Shown: positions 33,501 to 41,014 of the stretch, piece by piece | How positions within the stretch are numbered: position 1 is the stretch's first letter | Layout: every line of letters begins with the position of its first letter | Notes under the pieces: generated by a model | Databases searched by the model: none | What the model was told of the DNA's origin: nothing | What the model saw: the letters and a program-made list of their open reading frames with translations, nothing else | Position numbers and translations under genes: made by a program | Source: Deltaproteobacteria bacterium | GTDB lineage: Bacteria; Desulfobacterota; Dissulfuribacteria; Dissulfuribacterales; UBA3076 | Direction of reading: 5' to 3' | DNA: 44,811 nt | Assembly: GCA_003194495.1 (NCBI GenBank) | Contig: PQXE01000026.1 | Span: 1 to 44,811, forward strand

Positions 33501-33771
33501 TACTACATTTGGCACCAGCGTGTATGTGCTTGGCAGTATACCGGAATTAGGTGCCTGGAAAGCCGAAAATGCCGTAAAACTGGAACCTAATGGTCCTTAT
33601 CCAAGATGGACAGGCATTATCAAAAACTTGCCACCTAACACAAAAATAGAATGGAAGTGTGTGAAACGTCTGGAAAGTAATGGTCCGGTGCTTGAATGGG
33701 AGCCCAGTGATAACAATATCTTCACTTCTCCGGCTTCAGGCAGTGCAGGTGAACAAAAAGGGGCATTTTAG
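30514..33771 (+). CDS. Secreted GH31 alpha-glucosidase-like enzyme with starch-binding domains
   Basis: A 1085-aa exported glycoside hydrolase. Residues about 28-47 form a signal peptide or signal anchor (FLFVYTIWFILIVPTIIWAD). The GH31 module spans about 50-870: N-terminal beta domain, GLGQQF, the TIM barrel with WTDLGEPEMF (likely nucleophile Asp453) and MWSGDIASR (likely acid/base Asp521), then the C-terminal beta domains (YLPKGTWIDYYT, REGAIIPL). Two further domains follow, about 870-970 and 975-1085; the last has the CBM20 pattern TSVYVLGSIPELGAWKAENA and SPASG end. It would cleave alpha-glucans outside the cytoplasm. It stands alone, 33 bases after the decayed peptidase gene. Confidence 0.9.
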   Translation: MSMKMRHLLSKIRVHLTHSSTQPNKRQYFLFVYTIWFILIVPTIIWADVNRLKYQAEGNYLVVEVLDDDLIHFEYGRGLGPGTDKPITTTDMVCNKDDQVPSAVCKTDFQGPTEFSDKGSGVIETKDIRLEIDTSNLFVSVIDKTKHNLRLTTIRPLNLHQGFKGLIATRSEELDIYGLGQQFVEPGNSDIDWDGRVREGGDFGNVMTGFNGGANGNTQIPIMYAVNGATFENYALFLDNKYRHRWDFTSSSLWKVEMSGDQIRFYFMTGPDLQDLRKDYMELVGHPLVPPKKMFGLWVSEYGYDNWAELDGKLSTLRKNRFPLDGFVLDLQWFGGIIGCSDNTKMGSLTFDEENFPDPEKKINDLRDNEGIGIMLIEEAYVGRAIPEHTDLHTRGCLVKDRPGGTDPTYLTGNCWWGKGGMIDYTNDSCSDYWHHNKRHPLIEKGIIGHWTDLGEPEMFNPGGGYAAGTHADAHNIFNFRWIRGIYKGYVSNNEELRPFMMSRSGTAGIQRFGAAMWSGDIASRLSSLAAHAANQMHMSLSGIDYYGADIGGFHRNLEGDLDEMYTQWYAYGMMFDTPGRPHVENLCNCKETAPDRIGDLKSNLENTRLRYRLIPYLYSLAHRAYLFGEPLMPPLVFYYQSDNNVRNMGHEKMIGRNLLAAIAAKHGEVERDVYLPKGTWIDYYTNKRINSVGQWITDVPVFRNDIFRLPLYAREGAIIPLMLVDDKTMNATGKRSDRNVYNEMIVKVFAFDLVGENESKFILFEDDGETIEYQNGDYRTANISQKRTGNSITVTVHGSSGTFNGAPDSRNNLIELVVGNREHARIVTLNGESLTEHTTLSDFEAASSGWINSGMNTIKAKSGVMRVDSAKEFAFTLRETLPCTSEFDSISVPVGGNAWNPADPDRTLSCKEGKIWTGRIMMCNEEYKFAANGSWRVNWGSDGKQDGPNFQPLKDSGIYDVTFDEDEPANPVFTPVNLDPTICGVSANFICDNGHTTFGTSVYVLGSIPELGAWKAENAVKLEPNGPYPRWTGIIKNLPPNTKIEWKCVKRLESNGPVLEWEPSDNNIFTSPASGSAGEQKGAF

Positions 33772-33869
33772 TCCATCTTAGAGAAGAGCTTGTGTAGAAG
33801 TTTGTTAAAAGCAAAACCCGTATTTGCCTATCTGGTTGATGTTGTTGAATTGTGTAATGTAGGGTTTAT

Positions 33870-34216
33870 CCCCATAAGCACTAAGTTGTTTTGTAAACGT
33901 TCATAGGTTACATTGAAAGATGAACATCGAACGTCGAACGTCCAACGTCGAATGAAAAACAAATATCCAATACCGAACATTCAACGGCTATTTCTGTTTC
34001 TTTTCAGCCGTTTTGATACTCGCTATGTTAGCCATTTAGGTTAAAGGCTGAAGGCTGAAGTATACTGATATCCCGCCTCCTGCAATAATTAGCAGCCTTT
34101 CTTCCAGGTCATAAGTCTGTTTCTTCATCTTTTCCCATTCAACATTCGATGTTGGACGTTCGATGTTCGATGTTCATTAGTCCATCGGGTGCAAAAATAA
34201 CTTAGCGCTTATGGGG
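33870..34216. repeat. Nested inverted repeats in intergenic region
   Basis: Outer arms 33870-33887 (CCCCATAAGCACTAAGTT) and 34199-34216 pair with one mismatch. Inner arms at about 33920-33953 and 34142-34177, built of GAACGTCGAACG/CGATGTTCGATG units, pair with a few mismatches. The 350-base block is therefore close to a large palindrome. It fills the gap between the glycosidase gene and the convergent 467-aa gene; the rest of 33772-34436 has only short low-complexity pieces (for example GGTGAACCCTGAACCCGTGA near 34331-34350) and no gene. Confidence 0.7.
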
Positions 34217-34436
34217 TTTATCCCCTGTCATCCCCCCCCTAAATTTGAGGATATTGGGGGGCATGGCACTTGGCCCGAGACCTAACTCGCAAGGTCAACG
34301 GAAGAAAGGTAACCCTGAACGGTGAACCCTGAACCCGTGAACGGTTACCATTAAACTAATAGCTAACCGCTAAAGGCTAATCGCTTAATTTAGGATCAAA
34401 CAAACCACGAAAACGGCCTGATTAAACCAACTGGTT

Positions 34437-35840
34437 TTATGCAGAATCAAATCCAAACATGCGATGTTTGATAATTTCCCTGGCCACATTCTCTGGCACC
34501 ATGGATTCCCAGTCGCCCCGCCCCTTTCTCAGCTTTTTCAGCACGCCTTGTGGCCAAATATGCAGAATGGATTCATCATAATTTTCTACTGATTCAACGA
34601 GATTGTTCTCACAGAGATACAAATAGAGATATTTCAAATGGTCAGGTGTGGGGAAGTTGTCAACTGAAATCATATCGTTTCCTTTGCGCATTGGATAAAC
34701 GAACAATTTTATCTGACCATCAAAAAGTTTGCTAAAGGCACCCAATATACCTCCTTCCAGCCCTTCATAATAGGTGTCATCAAAAAGCAATTCCATGTTA
34801 GGTATCCCAAGAATAAAACCCACCGGGTTTTTTGTATATCGATTGAGAAATTCCCGTACCCGAAAATAGCGGAGATAATCAGTGACGAGAACGGGATGCC
34901 CAAGGGAGGTTACAGTATCTATCCTGTGCAGGAAAGACTTCTTGTCGAAAACACCATTCTTTTTCAAGTGAATCGTAGAAAGTTCCGGCAGAACAACACA
35001 ATTTTCTTCCTTTACATCCGGATTTCCGAGAAAGCTCTCCTTTCCGCAGTTGATCATGTCCAGAGTTACTTTGGTTACAGGTGCAAAACAGCTCCTTAAT
35101 ACAAGCACGTTTTTTTTGTACAGTATTTCCGATGGTTGCAACACTTCTTTTTTTGGAGAAAACATGACTGCATCTGTTAAATTTGTTTCCACCAGAAGAA
35201 GCGCTGTAAGACGGGCATCAAGTTCCTCAAAATAAGGACCTTCCAGGCGGATCGTATCCACCTCGACCCGGTCCTGACCAAGATTGTCTCTTAAAGAAGC
35301 GATAAGTTTTTCAGGTTTTCGGTAATAATTGTAAGCAGCATAGATAAGATTTACACCAAGGATGCCAAGAGCCTCTTGCTGCTGGCGGTTGGACTCATCT
35401 AACATGCGCACGTGAAGGTTAATCTTGCTGGGCGGAGCACCGGGATAAAGCTGTAAATGGATACCCATCCAGCCGTGGCATTCTGCAGACTTTCGTATAT
35501 AGCTTCTGGCAGCTACCGTGTCGGCAAAAGCAAAATGGCTGGAGTTCTTATGGCGATAAGTCCCGACACGCTGGAGGACTAAACCGTATTCCTTTTCCAG
35601 CATTTTATTCAACCGGCTTTCGCTTACATAACGGCCTGATGGTTCTTCTCCGTAGCTGGCATCGCTGAAATGCATATCATATGCTGATATTGTCCTGGCG
35701 ATCGTGCCGGCAGCGCCGCCTGCCAGGAAAAAATACCTGGCCACTTCCTGCCCTGCGCCGATCTCGGCAATTGATCCATATAAATCTGGGTCCAGGTTCA
35801 GGGCAAACGCCTTTTGAACAGCAGTCAAAATTTCAGACAT
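34437..35840 (-). CDS. Conserved protein of unknown function, 467 aa
   Basis: A soluble-looking 467-aa protein: opening AVQKAFALNLDPDLYG, then FFLAGGAAGTIARTISAYDM, ESNRQQQEALGILGVNLIYA, LQPSEILYKKNVLVLRS and near the C-terminus GGILGAFSKLFDGQIKLFVY. It matches my memory of a widespread ~470-aa bacterial family that databases often label, without good reason, as TonB-dependent receptor or nicotinate-nucleotide adenylyltransferase; no signal peptide, beta-barrel or HxGH motif supports either name. CAGGAGA precedes the ATG. A MITE lies 61 bases upstream, between this gene and the antiporter gene on the same strand, so the two may once have been closer. Function unknown. Confidence 0.8.
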   Translation of the reverse strand: MSEILTAVQKAFALNLDPDLYGSIAEIGAGQEVARYFFLAGGAAGTIARTISAYDMHFSDASYGEEPSGRYVSESRLNKMLEKEYGLVLQRVGTYRHKNSSHFAFADTVAARSYIRKSAECHGWMGIHLQLYPGAPPSKINLHVRMLDESNRQQQEALGILGVNLIYAAYNYYRKPEKLIASLRDNLGQDRVEVDTIRLEGPYFEELDARLTALLLVETNLTDAVMFSPKKEVLQPSEILYKKNVLVLRSCFAPVTKVTLDMINCGKESFLGNPDVKEENCVVLPELSTIHLKKNGVFDKKSFLHRIDTVTSLGHPVLVTDYLRYFRVREFLNRYTKNPVGFILGIPNMELLFDDTYYEGLEGGILGAFSKLFDGQIKLFVYPMRKGNDMISVDNFPTPDHLKYLYLYLCENNLVESVENYDESILHIWPQGVLKKLRKGRGDWESMVPENVAREIIKHRMFGFDSA

Positions 35841-35901
35841 AAAAAAATCTCCTGTAAATATTTATGGTTCTGGAACAAAGTTAGAAGGCAAACAAAAAAA
35901 C

Positions 35902-36060
35902 GTAACCGTTCACGGGGTTATAACGCCCGTTTTACCGCAACCCGCCGAGCTGTAAGCGTTCACAGGGTGCTGCAGATGCGAGGCGGAGGGTACGCAGGCG
36001 TACTCCCTGTACTTCAAGTGCCCGACAACAAAGCAGATGTGGTGCCCTGTGAACGCTTAC
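35902..36060 (+). mobile_element. IS66-type MITE, copy 1, with 8-bp target duplication
   Basis: 159 bp with ends GTAACCGTTCACGGGG and the complement of GTAAGCGTTCACAGGG, flanked by perfect direct repeats AAAAAAAC (35894-35901 and 36061-36068). GTAA-CG ends with 8-bp duplications are typical of IS66-family elements. An internal GTAAGCGTTCACAGGG at 35952 makes a nested 109-bp unit with the right end. No coding capacity. It lies 14 bases beyond the antiporter gene stop. Confidence 0.9.
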
Positions 36061-36074
36061 AAAAAAACTAATCA

Positions 36075-38057
36075 TTAAGGATTGTCAAGCAGGCCGGCAG
36101 CCTCGGCGAGCTTGTCCGGCGAACCTATAATATATAACACATCCTTTGCGAAAAGCGGCATGTCGGCTTTTGGGTTGGGCAATATTTCCTGATTCCTGCG
36201 AATTGCCAATACGGTAATTCCAAATTTCTTCATCAAATCTATCTCAGCCAGACTCCTACCGGCTAAGGATGATTTTTCACCAATACGCAGCGTATCGATT
36301 TCGACATCAGGTATATAAAGGTTCAAATCGGAAATGGCTGTCGTGTCCCTTGAAAGGACGCGAAACATCTCGTAGCCGCCGGAGCGTACTTCAGTGACGA
36401 ATTTTTCGATTTCATCTCTGGGGATGAGATATTTTGCCAAAACCCGGGCAAATATTTCCACTGATGTCTCAAACTCTTCCGGGATTACTTCATTGGCCCC
36501 TAATTCATAGAGAGATTTCATCTCCTGGAGATAACGCGTTCGCACGATCACATGGACCTTCGGGTTTAATCTCCTTGTGACTTCGGTGATCCTGCGAGTG
36601 GACGCAGGATCATTAATTGCCACAACAACAATTCTGGCATCTTTGATGTTTGCGTGCTGAAGCACTGCTTCCCGGGTTGCATCGCCAAAAAAAATCGGTT
36701 CCCCTCTGGCTTGTTCGCTCCTTACTGTTTCAGGGTTCATTTCAATAATTGCGTAGGGAATATTCGCAAACTTGGCAGCCCGGGCCACATTCCCGCCGTT
36801 TACACCATAACCGACAATGATAAGGTGGTCCTTTTTCGTCTTAGCCTCGATTTCTGCAACAGGAGAAAAGCCCGATATTACCTTTTCCGGAAGGGGCAAG
36901 CAAAGGACAAGCTCAGCCAGACGAGGCGACAGGGCTATGACAAATGGAGTGGCGGCCATAGTCAGCACAGAGCAGGCCAGAAACATCTGATACGTGTCAT
37001 CAATCAGGAGACCATGTTCTATGCCGGTTTCCGACAGAATGAAGGAAAACTCACCTACCTGGCCCAGCGCGATGCCGGCCAGAATTGCTGTGCGTAGAGG
37101 AAGGCCCAATAAAAACGCCGCCAGGCCGGCGATGCAGCTTTTTAAGACCAAAATTCCCACGGCGATGCAGGCAATAGTCGCTGGATGCTCAAAAAGGAAG
37201 CCGACATCAAGAAGCATTCCAACAGATATGAAAAAGAAGCTGGTGAAAACATCCCGAAATGGCAGAATACTGCCTAGGGCCTGATGACTATATTCAGACT
37301 CGGAAATAATCAATCCTGCCATAAACGCTCCAAGGGCAAGGGAGAGCCCTGCGCTGGAAGTCATCCACGCAACCGAGAGGCATATGACTATTATGCACAC
37401 CATAAAAAGTTCCTGGCTGCGCGTCCGTGCTATTTGATACAATAGACGCGGGACAATCCACTTTGCACTGACAATTACAAAACCGATAATAGCAATTCCT
37501 TTGGCCGTTATAATGAAAAAAAACTCTCCTGATCTACCCGCCGCTCCAGCCAGAAAAGGCGTGAGAAGAATCATCGGCACGATAATGACATCCTGGAAGA
37601 TCAAAATGCCAAGATCTGTGCGTCCATGGGGGCTGTCAACCTCAGCCCTTTCCTGAAGGATTTTCAGTACAATTGCCGTGCTTGAAAGTGATATAAGAAA
37701 GCCTATGAAGATCGATTCGCCAACTGGCTGACCCAGGCGGTTAACCACAAAAAAAGTCACCAAAATGGTAAGCAATACCTGTATTGATCCTCCCAGGAGT
37801 ACGGTTTTCCTGATTCGCAGCAGCTTTTCAAGGGAGAACTCGATTCCGATTGTGAAAAGCAGCAACACAACGCCGATTTCGGCCAGAATTTCAACCTCAT
37901 GGACTGCCCTTATCAGTCCCAGACCGTAAGGCCCGGCTATTATTCCTGTAATGAGGAATCCAACAATGTGCGGCACCTTGAGCCAATGGCAGGCAAAGAG
38001 AACAGCGACAGACAAACCGAAAATGATGACGATGTCATTTAGCAGCGGTATTTCCAT
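36075..38057 (-). CDS. CPA2 cation/proton antiporter with TrkA domains (KefB/YbaL type)
   Basis: A 660-aa inner-membrane transporter. Residues about 1-385 hold some 12 membrane segments of the Na+/H+ exchanger fold, with GFLITGIIAGPYGLGL, LLLFTIGIEFSLEKL and GLSLALGAFMAGLIISES, the last two being family hallmarks. A TrkA-N/RCK domain begins at about 410 with the Rossmann motif IIVGYGVNGGNVARAA and FFGDATREAVL, and a TrkA-C domain closes the protein. It would exchange K+ or Na+ for H+ under control of a nucleotide bound to the RCK domain. The gene is bracketed by two independent MITE insertions. No partner subunit gene is adjacent. Confidence 0.92.
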   Translation of the reverse strand: MEIPLLNDIVIIFGLSVAVLFACHWLKVPHIVGFLITGIIAGPYGLGLIRAVHEVEILAEIGVVLLLFTIGIEFSLEKLLRIRKTVLLGGSIQVLLTILVTFFVVNRLGQPVGESIFIGFLISLSSTAIVLKILQERAEVDSPHGRTDLGILIFQDVIIVPMILLTPFLAGAAGRSGEFFFIITAKGIAIIGFVIVSAKWIVPRLLYQIARTRSQELFMVCIIVICLSVAWMTSSAGLSLALGAFMAGLIISESEYSHQALGSILPFRDVFTSFFFISVGMLLDVGFLFEHPATIACIAVGILVLKSCIAGLAAFLLGLPLRTAILAGIALGQVGEFSFILSETGIEHGLLIDDTYQMFLACSVLTMAATPFVIALSPRLAELVLCLPLPEKVISGFSPVAEIEAKTKKDHLIIVGYGVNGGNVARAAKFANIPYAIIEMNPETVRSEQARGEPIFFGDATREAVLQHANIKDARIVVVAINDPASTRRITEVTRRLNPKVHVIVRTRYLQEMKSLYELGANEVIPEEFETSVEIFARVLAKYLIPRDEIEKFVTEVRSGGYEMFRVLSRDTTAISDLNLYIPDVEIDTLRIGEKSSLAGRSLAEIDLMKKFGITVLAIRRNQEILPNPKADMPLFAKDVLYIIGSPDKLAEAAGLLDNP

Positions 38058-38101
38058 AGAAGCGGCCTACTGTTGTTTAATCGTATTTCCTTTGAATTGT
38101 G

Positions 38102-38263
38102 GTAAGCGTTCACAGGACACCGCATCTGCTTTGTTGTCGGGCACTTGAAGTACAGGGAGTACGTCTGCGTACCCTCCGCCTCGCATCTGCAGCACCCTGC
38201 AAACGCTCACAGTCCGGTGGGTTGCGGTAAAACGGGGGGCGTTGTAATCCCGTGAACGGATAC
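38102..38263 (-). mobile_element. IS66-type MITE, copy 2, inverted, with 8-bp target duplication
   Basis: 162 bp, the reverse orientation of copy 1, ends GTAAGCGTTCACAGGAC and the complement of GTATCCGTTCACGGGAT, with perfect flanking repeats GAATTGTG (38094-38101 and 38264-38271). It lies 44 bases upstream of the antiporter start and may separate that gene from its original promoter. Confidence 0.9.
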
Positions 38264-38268
38264 GAATT

Positions 38269-38388
38269 GTGTTTGCCGCCCGGATTATCGGTTGGCCCCT
38301 GATCGTCTTGTCGGACATCCTACTCAGGTGGCATGAGATTCCGATTATCGGCCTTTCAGGTTTTCTGATGGCCATCCCCTTCTTCTAA
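38269..38388 (+). pseudogene. Possible tail of a lost membrane protein gene
   Basis: An open stretch reading FAARIIGWPLIVLSDILL then RWHEIPIIGLSGFLMAIPFF ends at a TAA at 38386-38388. The alternation of hydrophobic blocks with charged turns looks like the end of an integral membrane protein, but no start or ribosome binding site exists and the frame runs back into the MITE. The family is not identified; chance is possible. Confidence 0.3.
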
Positions 38389-39042
38389 TTTTCGTATTAT
38401 ATCATAAAGCATGAATCCGTCCTACTTGAAGAGGGAAGGATGAGGGCGGCAGAAAATTTTGAAGCACAATCACGAAAGATTGAAAGCACGAAATAAAACA
38501 ACATTCAGGTTTGCGCGGCTGATCCAAAATATATCAGTGGCATGATCGGTATTTTAAAGGTGGTGTAACCTGGCCCGCTATATCAGCCGGATCGCCATTT
38601 CAATTTTTGCCATATCCACTCATTATCAACATTCTCAAAAGAAAAAAGGGCATCCTTCATAGCAAGCCAAAAGTAGTTCACACTTTTAGGGATAATATAC
38701 CTCAAAAAATATGACTTGTGCGATTAGCGGTTAGCTATTAGCCGTTAGGTTTTAGCTTAACAATCCGTTTTTTATACAATGTTTTTACCTAATGGCTAAT
38801 GGCTAACAGCTAATGGCTGGCATCCGTCTATGTTGAAAAAGTGTAAACTACAGAATGAAGGATGCCGAAAAAAGAACGAAAATGCAGTTATTCCTTGCCC
38901 AACTCTCACGACCCTCATATTATTCTATTATTCGAAACCATAAGATCAAATTCGAACAAGTGCATTCAAGCGGACGGATACCGCGGCAAGCTACGACACC
39001 CGCCGCTGATGCGCTTATTGGGTGCTGAGAGAGAACACATAG
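38389..39042. other. Intergenic region with dispersed repeat copy 2
   Basis: Positions 38738-38865 are the inverted second copy of the repeat at 28357-28480. Elsewhere I see only AT-rich unstructured sequence (38389-38720) and, after 38866, sequence that may belong to the 5' end of the next gene in another frame (see the membrane protein at 39043). Confidence 0.6.
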
Positions 39043-39519
39043 TTGAAGGATTCATTGCGAAAAGGCATTTCATTTGGGTTGACATCGGCGGTCATCACGA
39101 CTCTCGGTCTCATGGTCGGTCTCCACTCAGGGACGCATTCCAAAATTGTGGTTCTTGCAGGGATTTTAACAATCGCGATTGCCGACGCATTTTCAGACGC
39201 CTTAGGTATCCACGTTTCAGAGGAAGCGATAAACACCAATACCACCAAGCAAGTTTGGGTGGCTACTATTGCGACATTCCTGACGAAATTTTTGTTCGCA
39301 ATGACATTTATTGTTCCTGTTCTTTTTCTAGCTCTCTCCACTGCCATCGTCGTGAGTTTGATATGGGGACTGTCTATCCTCGCCGTTCTGAGTTACATTA
39401 TCGCCAGAACACAGGGAAAGCCACCTTGGGAAATCGTCGGAGAACACCTTGTGATCGCAATTGTAGTGATTGCAATCACGCACTGGGTGGGCGAATGGAT
39501 TGGGACAATGTGTGCATGA
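39043..39519 (+). CDS. Small membrane protein, VIT1/CCC1-like
   Basis: A 158-aa protein with about five membrane segments: SFGLTSAVITTLGLMVGLHS, IVVLAGILTIAIADAFSDAL, two segments around 85-135 and a last one near 140-155. The GLTSAVITTLG and IADAFSDALGIHVSEEA blocks resemble the vacuolar iron transporter (VIT1/CCC1) group, whose proteins carry ions across membranes; here it is a short variant. The best in-frame start is a TTG at 39043. Upstream, another frame reads MRLLGAEREHIV, which joins naturally to KDSLRKGISFG if one G near 39045 is ignored, so a one-base insertion may have shifted the true N-terminus. Confidence 0.65.
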   Translation: MKDSLRKGISFGLTSAVITTLGLMVGLHSGTHSKIVVLAGILTIAIADAFSDALGIHVSEEAINTNTTKQVWVATIATFLTKFLFAMTFIVPVLFLALSTAIVVSLIWGLSILAVLSYIIARTQGKPPWEIVGEHLVIAIVVIAITHWVGEWIGTMCA

Positions 39520-39553
39520 AACGAAGTGATAGTTGTTCAGCCACAAAGGACAC

Positions 39554-39727
39554 CTATTTCTGCTTTATGATGTAATCATAGGCCGACAGAGCGGCCCTGC
39601 CCCCTTCGCCTGCTGCAACAGTGACCTGTTTGTAAGGCACAGCCGTCACATCCCCGCAGGCAAAAATCCCTGGAACATCTGTGTTGCACCTTGAGTCTAT
39701 CACGATCTCTCTTATTCTATTGATTTC
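39554..39727 (-). pseudogene. 3' fragment of a thioredoxin reductase-like gene
   Basis: 57 codons reading EINRIREIVIDSRCNTDV, then [20 protein letters not shown], then the end DYIIKQK, equal to the C-terminus of the longer copy at 43963-44520 with a few substitutions. This part holds the second FAD-binding motif (GDV) only. Similarity ends at about 39727, eleven bases downstream of the CcdA gene stop, so a larger gene was probably lost here by deletion. Confidence 0.85.
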
Positions 39728-39738
39728 CTTAGATATTC

Positions 39739-40446
39739 TCAAGCCGGAAGAAATGGATTGACGATGAAATAGATGCCCAGAGCGGCGATCACTCCCCCGG
39801 CACCTTTTCGGAACCATTTTCCAGCATCCTGCCAAGTACTGTTTTCAAGCAAGGCTCTGACAGACGCGCCGGAACAGCCGGCCACAACTATGGGCAGGCA
39901 ATGGCCGACGGCAAACAGAAGAATAAAAAGAATCCCAAGTGCCACTTTTTGCTGGATTGTGATAATCGCAAGAATAGGAGCAATAAAACCAAAGGTGCAG
40001 GAACCGGAGAGCACCCCATAGGCCAAGCCTAGGGCGAAAGCGCCGAAAATCCCTTTCAGATTAAGACTGTATAGCAGGCTGCCCGACACTGAACATTGTC
40101 CCACACCAAACATACCCAGGGCCACCCATAGGAGAACGAGCCCTACCAGGATCTGCCAGTAGTTGCCAACATTGCCTAACATTCGGCCTAACAGAGCGCA
40201 AATGATACCGATCACGGCGATGGTAATAAAGAGGCCAACAGAAAAGGCAACAGAATAGTAGGCGGCCTGACCTGGTTCCAGGATTTCTTTCTGGCCGCCT
40301 ACATAGGCCACGATGAGGGGAATAGAGGCCAAATGGCAAGGACTGAAAGCTACACTGATTATGCCCCACAGAAAGCACCCAGCAGCAGCAATAGCGGCCC
40401 CACCGCCAATCCACTCGTTGATAGTCAGAAAAAATGTCTCTAACAT
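39739..40446 (-). CDS. CcdA/DsbD-type membrane thiol-disulfide transporter
   Basis: A 235-aa integral membrane protein with six hydrophobic segments that would pass reducing power from cytoplasmic thioredoxin to periplasmic partners. The paired-cysteine sites are visible: SPCHLASIPL in the first half and SGSCTFGFIAP in the second, at the positions of the CcdA active cysteines; GVGQC and GHCLPIVVAGC add further cysteines. It follows the periplasmic thioredoxin-like gene by 82 bases in the same direction and closes the ArsR cluster, consistent with supplying electrons to those thioredoxins. Confidence 0.88.
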   Translation of the reverse strand: MLETFFLTINEWIGGGAAIAAAGCFLWGIISVAFSPCHLASIPLIVAYVGGQKEILEPGQAAYYSVAFSVGLFITIAVIGIICALLGRMLGNVGNYWQILVGLVLLWVALGMFGVGQCSVSGSLLYSLNLKGIFGAFALGLAYGVLSGSCTFGFIAPILAIITIQQKVALGILFILLFAVGHCLPIVVAGCSGASVRALLENSTWQDAGKWFRKGAGGVIAALGIYFIVNPFLPA

Positions 40447-40528
40447 AAATCTATCCCATGAATCTAATTCATACTTGAATTGAGCGATTAGCCATTAGCT
40501 TTTAGTTTTGAAGAATCTAGGTATTACG

Positions 40529-40924
40529 TTAATTAGAAGTAACGCTCAACTTCCCCAGTATACGGACAATGCTTTTCTTATCCATAAACCCCTCATGGCG
40601 GAAAAACTCCTTACCGTTTTTGTCAAAAAAGATCTGAGTGGGAATTACACGAATGCCGTACTTTTGGGCCTGTTCCCGATGCTCCCAAACGTCGATAAAG
40701 ACGATGGAAGCCTTCCTCTCATATTCCTGCTTCAGTTCCTCGATAATGGGGGCCATCATTTTGCAGGGAATACACTTGTTAGCCCCAAGATCGAGCATGG
40801 TGACCATTCCCTTAGTCGGTAACTGTGAGAGATTGTCTTGCCCTTCTTTTGAGCAGCAGGCCGATCCAGGAAAAAGAACAGCGGAAAGGGAACATACTAT
40901 TAGCGCCATCATCCATCTTCTCAT
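40529..40924 (-). CDS. Exported thioredoxin-fold protein
   Basis: A 131-aa protein with an N-terminal signal (about 1-23, ending GSACC, possibly a lipoprotein) and a thioredoxin domain with active site CIPC (Cys51, Cys54), then VFIDVWEHREQAQKYGIRVI and the cis-proline motif IPTQIFFD. It would act as a thiol-disulfide oxidoreductase at the outer face of the inner membrane and receive electrons from the CcdA-type protein encoded next. About 90 bases separate it from the upstream thioredoxin-like gene. Partner protein unknown. Confidence 0.88.
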   Translation of the reverse strand: MRRWMMALIVCSLSAVLFPGSACCSKEGQDNLSQLPTKGMVTMLDLGANKCIPCKMMAPIIEELKQEYERKASIVFIDVWEHREQAQKYGIRVIPTQIFFDKNGKEFFRHEGFMDKKSIVRILGKLSVTSN

Positions 40925-41014
40925 TCAAAACCTCCTTGATTTCCAACACAAAGAAAACACGGCTAAAACAGATTTTTTTACCGATGGACAATTTCATCAA
41001 CAGCCTACACCTTT

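Noticed and set aside
35902..38263. Antiporter gene as cargo of a composite transposon with inverted MITE ends
   Set aside because: Each MITE has its own perfect 8-bp duplication (AAAAAAAC and GAATTGTG); a composite would share one duplication at the outer ends only. Two independent insertions explain the picture.
38862..39575. 237-codon frame on the plus strand
   Set aside because: Its composition (Arg, His, Asp, Cys-rich, no domain) looks like an out-of-frame reading of the VIT1-like membrane protein gene; only its first part near 39009-39045 may be the displaced N-terminus.
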